64,000 nucleotides of DNA from NCBI RefSeq assembly GCF_007833275.1, contig NZ_CP042241.1, positions 806,001 to 870,000 on the forward strand. The letters run 5' to 3'. Below the pieces are notes generated by a model, which saw nothing but the letters and a program-made list of their open reading frames with translations, made no database searches and was not told the DNA's origin. This DNA comes from Salarchaeum sp. JOR-1 (GTDB lineage Archaea > Halobacteriota > Halobacteria > Halobacteriales > Halobacteriaceae). A program made the position numbers and the translations under genes. How positions within the stretch are numbered: the stretch's first letter is position 1; each line of letters begins with the position of its first letter. This document shows, in pieces, positions 1 to 8,847 of this stretch.

Positions 1-1049
1 TCGTCTCCAAACTCGGGGCCGCCGGTCTCATGACGGGGTTCGCGCTTCTCGGTGGGTGGACTGTCGGGCGGAACGTCATCAAGACGATGGGCGGCGACAT
101 CGTTCCCGCCGACACGTTCACGCTCGCCGCGTCCGTCGGCGTCCTCTTCTTCGTCGGCCTCGCGCTCCTCGTCTCGAACACGTTCGGCGTCCCCGCCTCC
201 ACCTCCATGACCGCCGTCGGCGCGATCGCCGGGCTCGGCGTCGCGTCGGGCACGCTCGACTGGGCCGTCATGGGCGAAATCGTCGTCTGGTGGCTCGTCG
301 CCCCGATTCTCGCGTTCTGGGTGTGCGCCGTCATCGGCCGCTATCTCTACCCCTACCTCGACGCCGCGTTCCCGATCGAGAAGTCAGAACGCTCCGTGCT
401 GTACCTGGACGGGATCCGTCCCCGCGTCGCGGACGACGCCACCAGCCGCGAACTCCTCGCGAGCGTGCTCGTCGTCGCCATCGGGTGTTACATGGCCTTT
501 TCCGCCGGCGCGTCCAACGTCGCGAACGCCGTCGCCCCGCTCGTCGGGAGCGGCGAAATCACGCCGAGTTTCGGCGTCATCCTCGCTGGTGCGGCCATCG
601 GTGTCGGCGCGTTCACCATCGCGCGACGCACTCTCGACACCGTCGGGAACGACCTGACCGACCTCCCGCTGCTCGCCGCGCTCATCGTCGAAGTCGTCAG
701 CGCGAGCCTCATCACCTTCCTCTCCTTCATCGGCATTCCCGCCAGCCTCGCCGTCTCCGCTACGATGTCCATCGTCGGATTGGGCTGGGGGCGCGCGACG
801 CGCACCGTGAAAGCGAGCGACGTGGCGCGCGGGGACGCCGACGCCACGGTCAGCGTGAACGCGCTCGCCGCCGACCGCCCCGACGACGTGCCCGCGATGG
901 GCGAGGAGGATCCGGACGAACTCGTCGCGAGCGACCTCTTCGACCCCTCTACCACCGCGCGCGTCGTCGTGCTCTGGGTGCTCACCCCCTCGGTCGCGGC
1001 AGTCGCCTCGTGGGGACTGTTCAGCCTGATACCGCTTTACACGCCCTGA
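1..1049 (+). CDS. Inorganic phosphate transporter, PiT family (5' truncated)
   Basis: The protein is a multi-pass membrane permease of the PiT family, which moves phosphate with a coupling cation. The frame is open to the window edge, reading from base 3, so the N-terminus is missing. The PiT signature GGWTVGRNVIKTMGGDIV lies near the visible start, and a second repeat with GASNVANAVAPLVGSG follows about 150 residues later, the duplicated layout typical of the family. About eight hydrophobic segments are visible. A hydrophilic acidic loop precedes the last membrane helix. The family is clear; the substrate is inferred from it. A regulator such as a PhoU-like protein may lie upstream, outside the window. 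Confidence 0.88.
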   Translation, partial: VSKLGAAGLMTGFALLGGWTVGRNVIKTMGGDIVPADTFTLAASVGVLFFVGLALLVSNTFGVPASTSMTAVGAIAGLGVASGTLDWAVMGEIVVWWLVAPILAFWVCAVIGRYLYPYLDAAFPIEKSERSVLYLDGIRPRVADDATSRELLASVLVVAIGCYMAFSAGASNVANAVAPLVGSGEITPSFGVILAGAAIGVGAFTIARRTLDTVGNDLTDLPLLAALIVEVVSASLITFLSFIGIPASLAVSATMSIVGLGWGRATRTVKASDVARGDADATVSVNALAADRPDDVPAMGEEDPDELVASDLFDPSTTARVVVLWVLTPSVAAVASWGLFSLIPLYTP

Positions 1050-1070
1050 GGCTGGACACATCCCACAAGC

Positions 1071-1076
1071 CATATG
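1071..1076 (+). promoter_or_regulatory. TATA box of the ferredoxin gene
   Basis: CATATG lies 26-31 bases before the ATG at 1102, the spacing expected for a haloarchaeal TATA box on a leaderless or near-leaderless transcript. Confidence 0.45.
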
Positions 1077-1101
1077 CCTCCGGCCGTAGAACCGTCAGGT
1101 G

Positions 1102-1491
1102 ATGCCAACCGTCGAATACCTCAATTACGAAGTGCTGGACGACCACGGCTGGGATATCGAGGACGACGACCTCTTCGAGAAGGCCGCCGACGCAGACCTC
1201 GACGCCGAGGACTACGGCGACCTCGACGTTCCGCAGGGCGGCTACATCCTCGAAACCGCCGAGGCCCAGGGCTACGACTGGCCGTTCTCGTGCCGCGCCG
1301 GCGCGTGTGCGAACTGCGCGGCTATCGTTAAGGAGGGCGAGATCAACATGGACATGCAGCAGATCCTCTCCGACGAGGAAGTCGAGGAGAAGAACGTCCG
1401 CCTCACCTGCATCGGTTCCCCGGAGACCGAGGAAGTCCGCATCGTCTACAACGCGAAGCACCTCGACTACCTCCAGAACCGCGTCATCTAA
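1102..1491 (+). CDS. fdx: Halophilic plant-type 2Fe-2S ferredoxin
   Basis: This is a soluble one-electron carrier, the partner of 2-oxoacid:ferredoxin oxidoreductases in haloarchaea. It has 129 residues and begins [10 protein letters not shown] like known haloarchaeal ferredoxins, so the ATG at 1102 is preferred to the GTG just before it. Cluster ligands are C64, C69, C72 (CRAGACANC) and C103. An acidic N-terminal insertion of about 30 residues ([16 protein letters not shown] and following) is the halophilic addition relative to plant ferredoxins. The gene stands alone, between its own TATA box and a hairpin terminator. The assignment is firm. Confidence 0.96.
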   Translation: MPTVEYLNYEVLDDHGWDIEDDDLFEKAADADLDAEDYGDLDVPQGGYILETAEAQGYDWPFSCRAGACANCAAIVKEGEINMDMQQILSDEEVEEKNVRLTCIGSPETEEVRIVYNAKHLDYLQNRVI

Positions 1492-1556
1492 CGCGATAGC
1501 GTTACGGTTCGCGGAACCGAGGTTCCGCACCAATCTAACGCGGCGTCCAACTTTTC
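1489..1556 (+). terminator. Hairpins and T-run after the ferredoxin gene
   Basis: TAACGC-GATA-GCGTTA (1489-1504) overlaps the TAA stop. A second perfect stem, GCGGAACC-GA-GGTTCCGC (1511-1528), follows, then CTTTTCC near 1551. Together they look like a transcription termination region. Confidence 0.5.
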
Positions 1557-1637
1557 CGTTCTTTCACTGTTCGTAGCCGGGGGCTCGGCGGGCGCGGGAA
1601 GTAACGCCTAACACGCCGGCCCCCGCTGATTGGGGTA

Positions 1638-2606
1638 GTGTACGCGACGTTCCCCGACCTCCTTCGACTCCTGTTCGTGCCGGCGCTGGCGTGGGCGGCC
1701 TACCACGACCTGCGCGTGCGGCGCGTGCCGAACGAACTCTGGTATCCGTTCGCGGCGCTCGGCCTCGCCCTGCTGGCGTGGGAGTACGTGCTCGTCGAGC
1801 GAACCAGTCTCTTCCTCGTGCGGGCCGCAGTGAGCCTGCTGGTGATTCCGCTCGCCTACCTGTTCTGGTTCGTCGGCGGGTTCGGCGGCGCGGACTTCAA
1901 GGCGTTCTGCGTCGTCGCCCTGCTCTACCCGACGTATCCGAGTTACTACCTCGCCGACCTCGCGCTCCCGCTCGTCCGCACCCAGCTGGGCGTGTTCTCG
2001 GTGACGGTGGTGACGAACGCGATGCTCGCGAGTCTGGGGTATCCGCTCGCGCTCGGATTGCGGAACGCGCTCGCGGGCGTGGTTTCGAAACTGATGTTCG
2101 TCGGGCGGCCCGTCGCCGTCCGCCAGTTGGCGGCGGCGCACGGCAGCCTCCTCGAAACCCCCGAGGGGTTCTCGCGGGGCGGCCTCGACCTGGACGCGCT
2201 CCGGATGTACCTGCGGTGGCGGGGCGTCACGCTCGGCCGACTACTCGCACAGCCCGAGCGCTACCGCGACCCCGCGACCGTCCCCGCGGAGACGAACGAC
2301 CCCGGGGACGGCTCCGTGACGACGGAGCCGATTCCCGACCCCGCGTCCGAGCCCGCTCCGCGCGAGGACGCGGACGAGTACGACGATCCGTGGGGGGCGG
2401 CGCGCTTCCTCGACGACATCGACTCCACGGCGTACGGGACCACGCCTCGAAAACTCCGCGAGGGACTCGACGTCATCACGAGCCAGGAGCGCGTCTGGAT
2501 AACGCCGGGCGTTCCGTTCATCGTCCCGCTGTTCGTCGGCCTCCTCCTGGCGCTCACGGCCGGCGACCTCCTGTTCGCGCTGATGCGACTCATCGGCCTC
2601 GTATAA
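1638..2606 (+). CDS. pibD: Prepilin/prearchaellin peptidase (A24, PibD type)
   Basis: This membrane aspartate protease removes the short signal peptide from archaellins and type IV pilins. The two expected catalytic aspartates are visible: D24 in HDLRVRRVPN just after the first membrane helix, and D86 in the GxGD-type motif GGFGGAD. The protein has 322 residues with about six hydrophobic segments and a long acidic cytoplasmic insertion (about 200-290) before the last helices, a common haloarchaeal elaboration. The start is GTG at 1638; no ATG lies closer to the conserved N-terminus. A pilin-like substrate candidate lies at 47436. Confidence 0.9.
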   Translation: MYATFPDLLRLLFVPALAWAAYHDLRVRRVPNELWYPFAALGLALLAWEYVLVERTSLFLVRAAVSLLVIPLAYLFWFVGGFGGADFKAFCVVALLYPTYPSYYLADLALPLVRTQLGVFSVTVVTNAMLASLGYPLALGLRNALAGVVSKLMFVGRPVAVRQLAAAHGSLLETPEGFSRGGLDLDALRMYLRWRGVTLGRLLAQPERYRDPATVPAETNDPGDGSVTTEPIPDPASEPAPREDADEYDDPWGAARFLDDIDSTAYGTTPRKLREGLDVITSQERVWITPGVPFIVPLFVGLLLALTAGDLLFALMRLIGLV

Positions 2607-2614
2607 TCTACCCA

Positions 2615-2622
2615 ACTTATAT
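2615..2622 (+). promoter_or_regulatory. TATA box of the small membrane protein gene
   Basis: CTTATATC lies 26-33 bases before the ATG at 2648, within the short gap after pibD. Confidence 0.45.
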
Positions 2623-2647
2623 CTGTTCGGCATCCGACCCTCGATAT

Positions 2648-2971
2648 ATGTCCCTCAAGAGGCAGCGTCCACTCGAAGGCGCCCCCGATCTGTACGACGG
2701 TGCCGCGGGACTCGTGGCGCTCTTCGTACTCGCGTGGGCGGTTCTGCTCGCGTTCCAGCCCATCCTCGGCTTCCTACTCGCTAGCGCGTTTCTCTCGGTG
2801 TACACCGTCACGCGTACCGGGGATCGCGAGCACGCGGTGGTCGCCGCCGGCTGCTGGTCGTTGGTGTTCGCCGGCTTGTTCGCTTCGGGGTTTCTCGGCG
2901 TGTTTCTCGGAGGCATCCTCGCCGTCGTCTGCTACGTCGGCTGGCGGGTCGTGACGGGACGAACCGGCTGA
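2648..2971 (+). CDS. Small membrane protein, function unknown
   Basis: The product has 107 residues. A short basic, proline-containing N-terminus ([11 protein letters not shown]) is followed by three or four closely spaced hydrophobic helices covering most of the chain, and it ends with VVTGRTG. No catalytic motif is visible. The ATG at 2648 is supported by the TATA box 26-33 bases upstream, in the same strand and frame. It lies 41 bases after pibD and 37 bases before hisI. Whether it shares a transcript with either is not evident. I do not recognise a family. Confidence 0.7.
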   Translation: MSLKRQRPLEGAPDLYDGAAGLVALFVLAWAVLLAFQPILGFLLASAFLSVYTVTRTGDREHAVVAAGCWSLVFAGLFASGFLGVFLGGILAVVCYVGWRVVTGRTG

Positions 2972-3008
2972 CAGAAAGACTATCCGTCCCAGCGCCGTCG
3001 ATTCGGGT

Positions 3009-3383
3009 ATGTCAGCAGAGTTCGGCGTGGATCTCGACTTCGGGGACGACGGCCTCGTTCCCGCGGTCGCGCAGGACGCCGACACGGGCGACGTGTTGAT
3101 GCTCGCGTACGCGAACCGGGAGGCGCTCGCACAGTCCCGGGAGACGGGGCGCGCGCACTACTACAGTCGCTCCCGGGAGGAACTCTGGGAGAAGGGCGCG
3201 ACGAGCGGTCACACCCAGGACATCCGGGAGATCCGCGTGGACTGCGACGGCGACGCCGTCCTCTACCTCGTCGACCAGGCGGGCGGCGCGTGCCACACGG
3301 GCTACGAATCGTGCTTCCACCGAACGCTCGACGGCGACACCGTCGGCGAACGGGTGTTCGACCCGGATGCCGTCTACGAGTAG
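3009..3383 (+). CDS. hisI: Phosphoribosyl-AMP cyclohydrolase
   Basis: The enzyme opens the purine ring of phosphoribosyl-AMP, the third step of histidine biosynthesis, in the cytoplasm. The 124 residues match a stand-alone HisI without the HisE pyrophosphohydrolase domain. The zinc ligands expected for the family are visible: C79 in VDCDGD, and C95 and C102 in [21 protein letters not shown] and SGHTQ are family motifs. No other his gene lies in the window, as is usual for the scattered his genes of haloarchaea. Its last 17 bases overlap the next gene, which points to co-transcription. Confidence 0.95.
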   Translation: MSAEFGVDLDFGDDGLVPAVAQDADTGDVLMLAYANREALAQSRETGRAHYYSRSREELWEKGATSGHTQDIREIRVDCDGDAVLYLVDQAGGACHTGYESCFHRTLDGDTVGERVFDPDAVYE

Positions 3384-4473
3384 CGTCCTCGCGGAGCTGG
3401 ACGCCGCTGAGACCGCGCGCGAGGACGCGGCGGCGGCCGTCGAGGAGGTCGGCGAGGACACCATCGACCGCGTCGTGGAGAAACTGGAGCGCGCGGAACG
3501 CCTCCTCGACCAGTACGAGGAAACCGCGACCGGGACGGGCGACTTCCAGTCGTTCGTCGCGTTCCAGGGCGAGGTGGACGACCTGCTCGACGACATCCCC
3601 GAGGACTTCCCCGCTCGGGGCGCGTTCGAGGCGTACGACGAGCGTCTGGACAAACGGCGGGTCTCCGAGTCCGACTTCGAGAACGCCCGCGACGCGCTCG
3701 CGCCGGCCCGCGAGTACCGCGACCTCCTCGAAACGCGGGCGGACGCGCGGGAGCGCTACCGGGAGGCCGTTCGCGCGGTCCGCGACCGCCTCGACACCGT
3801 CGAGGAGCGCCTCGCGGACCTCGAACGCCTCCACGAACTCGGGAACGCCGACCTCGACGCCCCGACCGAGGAACTCCGCGACCCCATCGAGTCCTACAAC
3901 GACGCCGTCCGCGACGACTTCGCCGACTTCCGCGGGTCGGCGAGCGCGCGCGAGTTCCTCGACTTCGCGGAGACCGCCGCCGGCTACCCCCTCGTGGGTA
4001 TCCCGCATCCCCCGAGCGACCTCGACGCGTACGTCCGCGAGGCCGAGGCGGGCGAGAAACCCCTCTCCGAACTCCTGGAGTTCGCGGACTACTCGGTGTC
4101 GAAACTCGACCACTACGTCGAGCAACCCCAGCGGTTGAAGCGCGCAGTCGGCGGGAACACCACCTACCTCGACCGCGTCGACGCCGCTCCGCTGACGGTG
4201 GAGTGGCCGCCGCTGCCGGCGGACGAACTGCGGTATCGAGCGCGCGAACTGGTGGCTGTGGTCGCGCGGTTCGCGGACGACGAGACGGTCGCGCTCGCCC
4301 GCGAGGTGCGGAACGTCGCGCTCCGCGGGGACTACGACCGCCTCCGCACTGCCGCCGTCGCGGAGGCGGAACTCACCGCCGAGGAGCAGGCGGAACTCGA
4401 GTCCGGACGGGTCGCAGACGACCTCGAACAGCTGCGCGAGGAACGCGAGAAACTGGAAGCGGCGCTCGCTTAG
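3367..4473 (+). CDS. Conserved-looking coiled-coil protein, function unknown
   Basis: The product has 368 residues and is almost entirely charged and helical, with heptad-rich stretches near residues 10-70, 95-165 and at the C-terminus (about 330-368). A less charged centre contains [13 protein letters not shown]. It has no signal peptide or membrane helix, so it is probably cytoplasmic. The ATG at 3367 overlaps the end of hisI by 17 bases in another frame. The stop overlaps the convergent phosphohexomutase gene by four bases. I do not recognise a functional family; a structural or scaffold role is only a guess. Confidence 0.8.
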   Translation: MPSTSSVLAELDAAETAREDAAAAVEEVGEDTIDRVVEKLERAERLLDQYEETATGTGDFQSFVAFQGEVDDLLDDIPEDFPARGAFEAYDERLDKRRVSESDFENARDALAPAREYRDLLETRADARERYREAVRAVRDRLDTVEERLADLERLHELGNADLDAPTEELRDPIESYNDAVRDDFADFRGSASAREFLDFAETAAGYPLVGIPHPPSDLDAYVREAEAGEKPLSELLEFADYSVSKLDHYVEQPQRLKRAVGGNTTYLDRVDAAPLTVEWPPLPADELRYRARELVAVVARFADDETVALAREVRNVALRGDYDRLRTAAVAEAELTAEEQAELESGRVADDLEQLREEREKLEAALA

Positions 4474-5819
4474 GGTTCGATGGCGTCCGCGAAGTCTTCC
4501 GCGAGGTCGCGGGCGTGGTCGGCGCTCGTCGCTTCGGCGTACACGCGAACGACGGGTTCGGTGCCGCTCGGGCGCGCGAGCACCCACGCGTCGCCGTAGT
4601 CGAGGCGGTAGCCGTCCACGGTGGTGAGGTCGGCGTCCGCCTCGCGGGCGTACTCTTCGGCCGCGCCGAGGATGCGTTCGCGTTCCGCCTCGGTGTCGTA
4701 GGGGACGTTCACGCGGACGTTCCAGTAGTCCGCGTACGGTTCGACGACCTCGCTCGCGGGCTTTTCCGCGAGGAGTTCGAGGAACCGCGCGCCGGTGTAC
4801 GCGCCGTCCCGCGTGAGGCGGTAGTTCGGGAAGATGATGCCGCCGTTCCCCTCGCCGGCGACGGGTACGGTCTCGCCCTCGGCGTGGAGCTGGCGGATGC
4901 GGGTCATGATGCGTGTGCTCCCGACCGGCGTGAGGTCGAGGGTCGCGCCCGCGTCCTCGCACACGTCGACGAGGCGCTGGCTGACGTTCACCGCGGAGAC
5001 GGCGGTGTCGCCTTCATCGAGTTCTGCGGCGGCGAGACTCGCGAGCGCGGCGTCACCCTCGACGTAGGCTCCCGTTTCGTCGAAGAAGATTGCGCGGTCG
5101 GCGTCGCCGTCGTGCGCGATGCCCACGTCGGCGTCCGCGGCCTCCACGAGCCGTCCGAGGTCGGCGAGGTTCTCCTCGACCGGCTCGGGGTCGCGGCCGG
5201 GGAACCGGCCGTCCGGCTGGCTGTTCACGGTGACGACCTCGCAGCCGAGTTCGCGGTAGAAGTCGGGGCTGGTGAGCGCGCCCGCGCCGTGTCCGGGGTC
5301 GAGCGCGACGGTGAGGTCCGCGTTCCGGATGCGCTCGCCGTCGACGGCGTCGAGGAGCTGGTCGGTGTACCGCCGCCGCGCGTCCTCGACGGCGCGGTCG
5401 TCGCCCGTCTCGTCCCACGCGACGGTCTCGTAGGCGTCCCCGAGGAAGACGTTCTCCACGCGTTCGAGTTCGTCCACGGAGAGTTCGATTCCGTCCCCGC
5501 CGATCAGTTTCACGCCGTTGTACTCGGGGGGGTTGTGCGACGCCGTAATCATCATCGCCGGCACGCCCTCCTCCTCGCAGTACACCTGGGTTCCCGGGGT
5601 CGGAACGACGCCGAGTCGGTCGACGTCCGCCCCGACGGCCTGCAGGCCCGCGGCCGCCGCGTTCGCGAGCATTCGGCCCGTCGCGCGCGTGTCCCGCGCG
5701 ACGGCTACGCGGTTCGCCCCCCAGAGCGTCCCCGCCGCCTTCGCCACGTCGAGCACGAACCCCGGCGTGAGCTCCTCGTTCGCCACGCCCCGCGTCCCGC
5801 TCGACCCGAACACCTTCAT
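4470..5819 (-). CDS. glmM: Phosphoglucosamine mutase / phosphomannomutase family
   Basis: This alpha-D-phosphohexomutase would interconvert hexose or hexosamine 6-phosphate and 1-phosphate for UDP-sugar or GDP-sugar synthesis. It has 449 residues, the usual length. The phosphoserine loop is TASHNPPEYNG with S94, the metal loop is HDGDADRA, and the C-terminal phosphate-binding loop is RPSGTEPVVRVY. The substrate (glucosamine versus mannose or glucose phosphate) cannot be settled from motifs, as haloarchaea carry several paralogues. A mannose-1-phosphate guanylyltransferase lies at 34390, not adjacent. The ATG at 5819 starts the conserved MKVFGSSGTRG. Confidence 0.88.
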   Translation of the reverse strand: MKVFGSSGTRGVANEELTPGFVLDVAKAAGTLWGANRVAVARDTRATGRMLANAAAAGLQAVGADVDRLGVVPTPGTQVYCEEEGVPAMMITASHNPPEYNGVKLIGGDGIELSVDELERVENVFLGDAYETVAWDETGDDRAVEDARRRYTDQLLDAVDGERIRNADLTVALDPGHGAGALTSPDFYRELGCEVVTVNSQPDGRFPGRDPEPVEENLADLGRLVEAADADVGIAHDGDADRAIFFDETGAYVEGDAALASLAAAELDEGDTAVSAVNVSQRLVDVCEDAGATLDLTPVGSTRIMTRIRQLHAEGETVPVAGEGNGGIIFPNYRLTRDGAYTGARFLELLAEKPASEVVEPYADYWNVRVNVPYDTEAERERILGAAEEYAREADADLTTVDGYRLDYGDAWVLARPSGTEPVVRVYAEATSADHARDLAEDFADAIEP

Positions 5820-5855
5820 ACGCTTCCCTTAGTCCGGCCGTCCTAAGGCGTTCCG

Positions 5856-6263
5856 TTAGTGGTCGTGCGCGCCGTGTCCCCTGTCGTTCCCGGGCCGAGT
5901 GTCCACGAGGCTGATGTAGTACGCCTGGTCTTTGTAGTAGTACGCGCCCCGAATCGAGCCGCCGCAGAACTCGTAGAGCGCGTCCCCGAGTTCGTTCCCG
6001 GCTTCGAGTTCCACGCGAACTATCTGCCACTCGCCGGTCTCGGCCTGCGCGGCGAGCGCGAGCACGTTCTGGAGGTTCGGGTACGTCTCCACGAACGGCT
6101 CGTTCAGCGTACAGGTGATGTCCGTCTCGCTCGCGGTGGCGTCCGTGATGGGCATCGCGCGTAACCGCCATTCGGGAGACTGCGTGCTCAAGACGCCCGA
6201 ACAGCCCGCGAGCGCGCCTAGCGTTCCGGTTCCGGTCGCAGCGAGGAACCCGCGTCGCTTCAT
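5856..6263 (-). CDS. Tat-type lipoprotein, function unknown
   Basis: The product has 135 residues. The N-terminus MKRRGFLAATGTGTLGALAGC has a twin-arginine motif and a lipobox ending at C21, so the mature protein is probably exported folded and anchored by lipid at the outer face of the membrane. The remainder contains one further cysteine pair candidate (C51 region and EFCGG), and a C-terminus rich in His, Asp and Gly that could bind metal (inference). It stands alone, divergent from the beta-propeller gene at 6329. No family recognised. Confidence 0.75.
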   Translation of the reverse strand: MKRRGFLAATGTGTLGALAGCSGVLSTQSPEWRLRAMPITDATASETDITCTLNEPFVETYPNLQNVLALAAQAETGEWQIVRVELEAGNELGDALYEFCGGSIRGAYYYKDQAYYISLVDTRPGNDRGHGAHDH

Positions 6264-6328
6264 ACACGCATTTCTCGGCCGAGGCGGATAGCCGCAACGC
6301 TTTCACGCCGAAACACGATGACCCGGGT

Positions 6329-7108
6329 ATGACGACTATCGACGAGAAACGCGTGTACGCCGAGAAGGAGGGCAGCGAGGTCGTGCTCGTCGCGACCGGG
6401 ATGGGCGTCGCCTCGGTGTCGGTGTCCGCCGACCAGATCGGGCGCTTCGGTCTCGCGCACCGCTGCACCGCTCGCGATGTCGCGGCGCGATCCGGTGAGG
6501 GCGCGGTCGCCACCGACGACGCCGTCGTCGTCTCGCGCGACCAGGACGAGTTCGAGGAGATCGGGTTTCCCGACCCGATCGCCGTCGGCTACGGATCCGG
6601 GCTGTTCGCCGTCGATTCCTCCGGAACGCTCGCCGAGTACGCCGACGGCGACTGGGTCGAACGCGGATGCCTCTCGGACGCCCGCGCCATCGACGGCGAC
6701 CTCGTCGCGGCCGCGGATGGCGTCCACCGCATCACTGCTGGCGGCGTCGAACACGCCGGTCTCGACGACGCCAACGACGTCGCCGCCGCCGACCCGTACG
6801 CCGCCACCGCGGAGGGCGTGTTCCGCCTCGGGAACGGCTGGCTGAACGAACTCTCGGGGGACGCGACCGCCGTGACCGCGGACGGCGAGCGCGCGCACGC
6901 CGTCGTGGACGGCGCGCTCTACGAACGCACCGCCGACGGCTGGCGGGAACGCCTCGCCGACACTGACGCCGCGCTCGTGGACGCGGCGCACGGCGACGGC
7001 GCGGTGTACGCCATCACCGCGGACGCGACCCTGCTCGTGGACGCCGGCGACGGCTGGCGCTCTCGAAACCTCGGGCTTCGTGACGTGGCGGGCATCGCCG
7101 TCCCCTAG
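6329..7108 (+). CDS. Beta-propeller protein, HVO_0234-like
   Basis: The product has 259 residues built of short repeated units of the type G-x-(Y/L)-x-x-x-D-x-x-W, which suggest a beta-propeller of six or so small blades. There is no signal peptide, so it is likely cytoplasmic. I recall a haloarchaeal family of this kind (HVO_0234 family) encoded near prs, which fits the prs gene 0.9 kb downstream; the match is from memory. No catalytic residues can be named. The stop overlaps the convergent regulator gene by four bases. Confidence 0.78.
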   Translation: MTTIDEKRVYAEKEGSEVVLVATGMGVASVSVSADQIGRFGLAHRCTARDVAARSGEGAVATDDAVVVSRDQDEFEEIGFPDPIAVGYGSGLFAVDSSGTLAEYADGDWVERGCLSDARAIDGDLVAAADGVHRITAGGVEHAGLDDANDVAAADPYAATAEGVFRLGNGWLNELSGDATAVTADGERAHAVVDGALYERTADGWRERLADTDAALVDAAHGDGAVYAITADATLLVDAGDGWRSRNLGLRDVAGIAVP

Positions 7109-7917
7109 CGGGCGTGCCGGTACGCCAGCACCGCGAGCAACACGACCAGCCCGCCCGCGAAGAACACGAGACCGGGTGCGAGCACGTCCGGACTCGCCGC
7201 CGCGGCCTCTGCGGTCGTCGTCGCGGTCCCCGTCACCGTGTCCGCCGTGCTCGCGACGGTTGTCGGCTCCGCTGTCTGCGTCGCGTGCGTCACTGCCTCC
7301 GTCGTCGTCTGCGTGTACGAGACCTGCGTCCCTGTCGCCTCCGCCGTGGTCTGCGTCATCGTCGTCACACCGTCGGTGGTCTGCGCCGTCGTCGCCGCGA
7401 CCGCCCCGCCGTCCGTGGTCGTGGTGCTGGTTTCGGTGACGTTCCCCGCCGGCGCGCCGCCGAACGTGGGCGAGAGCGTGCCCTCCTCCGCGAACCGCTG
7501 GACGGCGACCGCGCCGACCGCGAGCGCGCCGACGCCGCCGACGAGTTCGCGGAGCACCGTGCGGACGGTGGACCGATTCTCGTCGTCGCCCGCGAACACG
7601 ACGAGGCTCGTGTCCGTCGGCGCGTACACCTTCATCTCCCTGCCGCGCTCCGAGTACCACGTGTCCACGACCTCCACCAGTCCGGCGTCCCGGAGGTTGT
7701 CGAGGTGGTAGCGGACGTTCTGCACCGTCGTGTCCGTCACCTCGGCGAGGTCGGACGCCGTCCGCGGGTCGTCGTGGAGCGCCGTGTACGCGGCGCGCGC
7801 CGTCCCGGAGGAGAGCGCGGCGAACACGTCGTCCGCGGCGTCCTCCGAGATGTCGACCAGCCGCGGCTCGTCGGCGTCGGAGGACGCGGGCGACCGGAAC
7901 GGGAACAGCCGACTCAT
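7105..7917 (-). CDS. Winged-helix regulator with C-terminal membrane anchor
   Basis: The protein has 270 residues. Residues about 25-95 form an ArsR-like winged helix: VFAALSSGTARAAYTALHD, then a recognition region TDTTVQNVRYHLDNLRDAGLVE. After a linker comes one hydrophobic segment (GGVGALAVGAVAV), a long Thr/Ala/Glu-rich low-complexity stretch (about 140-240) likely outside the membrane, and a final membrane helix ending YRHAR. This gives a DNA-binding protein tethered to the membrane with a Thr-rich, possibly glycosylated, external domain. The signal sensed is unknown. It is divergent from prs, 87 bases away. Confidence 0.85.
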   Translation of the reverse strand: MSRLFPFRSPASSDADEPRLVDISEDAADDVFAALSSGTARAAYTALHDDPRTASDLAEVTDTTVQNVRYHLDNLRDAGLVEVVDTWYSERGREMKVYAPTDTSLVVFAGDDENRSTVRTVLRELVGGVGALAVGAVAVQRFAEEGTLSPTFGGAPAGNVTETSTTTTDGGAVAATTAQTTDGVTTMTQTTAEATGTQVSYTQTTTEAVTHATQTAEPTTVASTADTVTGTATTTAEAAAASPDVLAPGLVFFAGGLVVLLAVLAYRHAR

Positions 7918-8004
7918 CGACCGGGAGTGTGGGATGCGCCGACAAGTGCTTTCCGTGTGCCGCGGACCGAAACCGATACCCCCCGCCGGCCGCAGGATTC
8001 AGGT

Positions 8005-8847
8005 ATGATAGTCAGCGGGTCGTCCTCGCAGGGGCTCGCCGCCGCGCTCGCCGCGGAACTCGGCGAGCAGCTCGCGGCCGTGGAGTACGAGCGGTTCCCG
8101 GACGGCGAACGCCTCGTGCGCGTCCCCCCGGTCGAGGGCCGAGCAATCGTCGTCTGCAGCACGACGGCGGACGAGGACTACGTCGAACTCCTCCAGTTAC
8201 AGGACGCCGCGCGCGAAGCGGGCGCGGACGAACTCGTTACCGTCATTCCCTACATGGGGTACGCGCGGCAGGACGAGGCGTTCGAACCCGGTGAACCCGT
8301 GTCGGCGCGGGCGATGGCGCGCGCGGTCTCCACGGGAACCGACCGAGTGCTCACGGTGAACGTCCACGAAGCGGGCGTCTGCGACTTCTTCACGGTGCCG
8401 ACGGAGAACGTGAACGCCGCGCCCCGGCTCGCGGCGGCGCTCCCGGACGACCTCCGCGACCCCGTGTTCGTCGCGCCGGACGCCGGCGCGATCCACCTCG
8501 CCCAATCGGTCCGGGACGCCTACGGCCCCGGCGACGCCGACTACTTCGAGAAGACCCGGCACTCCGGCACCGAGGTGGACGTGGAACCGAGCGACACCGA
8601 CGTCTCCGGCCGTGACGTGGTCGTCGTGGACGACATCATCGCCACCGGCTCCACGATGAGCGAGGCCATCAGCGTCCTCGACGCCCCCGAACGCGTCTTC
8701 GTCACGTGCGTCCACCCGCTGCTCGCTGGGAACGCGCGAACCAAACTCGCGAACGCCGGCGCCGAGAAAATCTATGGGACTGACACCATCGAGCGCGCCG
8801 TCAGCGAGGTCAGCGCCGCCGAAGCGGTCGCCGCCGCCCTCTCCTAG
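8005..8847 (+). CDS. prs: Ribose-phosphate pyrophosphokinase (PRPP synthase)
   Basis: The enzyme transfers pyrophosphate from ATP to ribose 5-phosphate, giving PRPP for histidine, nucleotide and (in archaea) arabinose-lipid synthesis. The 280-residue chain has the PRPP loop VVVDDIIATGSTMSEA, the flexible-loop motif RFPDGE, and the conserved YMGYARQD. The length fits the short archaeal class. The ATG at 8005 gives the compact N-terminus MIVSGSSSQG; longer upstream readings in this frame are arginine-rich non-coding sequence. The stop overlaps the convergent ileS stop by four bases. HisI at 3009 uses a PRPP-derived intermediate. Confidence 0.95.
   Translation: MIVSGSSSQGLAAALAAELGEQLAAVEYERFPDGERLVRVPPVEGRAIVVCSTTADEDYVELLQLQDAAREAGADELVTVIPYMGYARQDEAFEPGEPVSARAMARAVSTGTDRVLTVNVHEAGVCDFFTVPTENVNAAPRLAAALPDDLRDPVFVAPDAGAIHLAQSVRDAYGPGDADYFEKTRHSGTEVDVEPSDTDVSGRDVVVVDDIIATGSTMSEAISVLDAPERVFVTCVHPLLAGNARTKLANAGAEKIYGTDTIERAVSEVSAAEAVAAALS

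Noticed and set aside
2980-4962. Long minus-strand open frame (660 codons) opposite hisI and the coiled-coil gene
   Set aside because: Arginine-rich composition and overlap with three recognisable genes on other frames mark it as a shadow caused by high GC.
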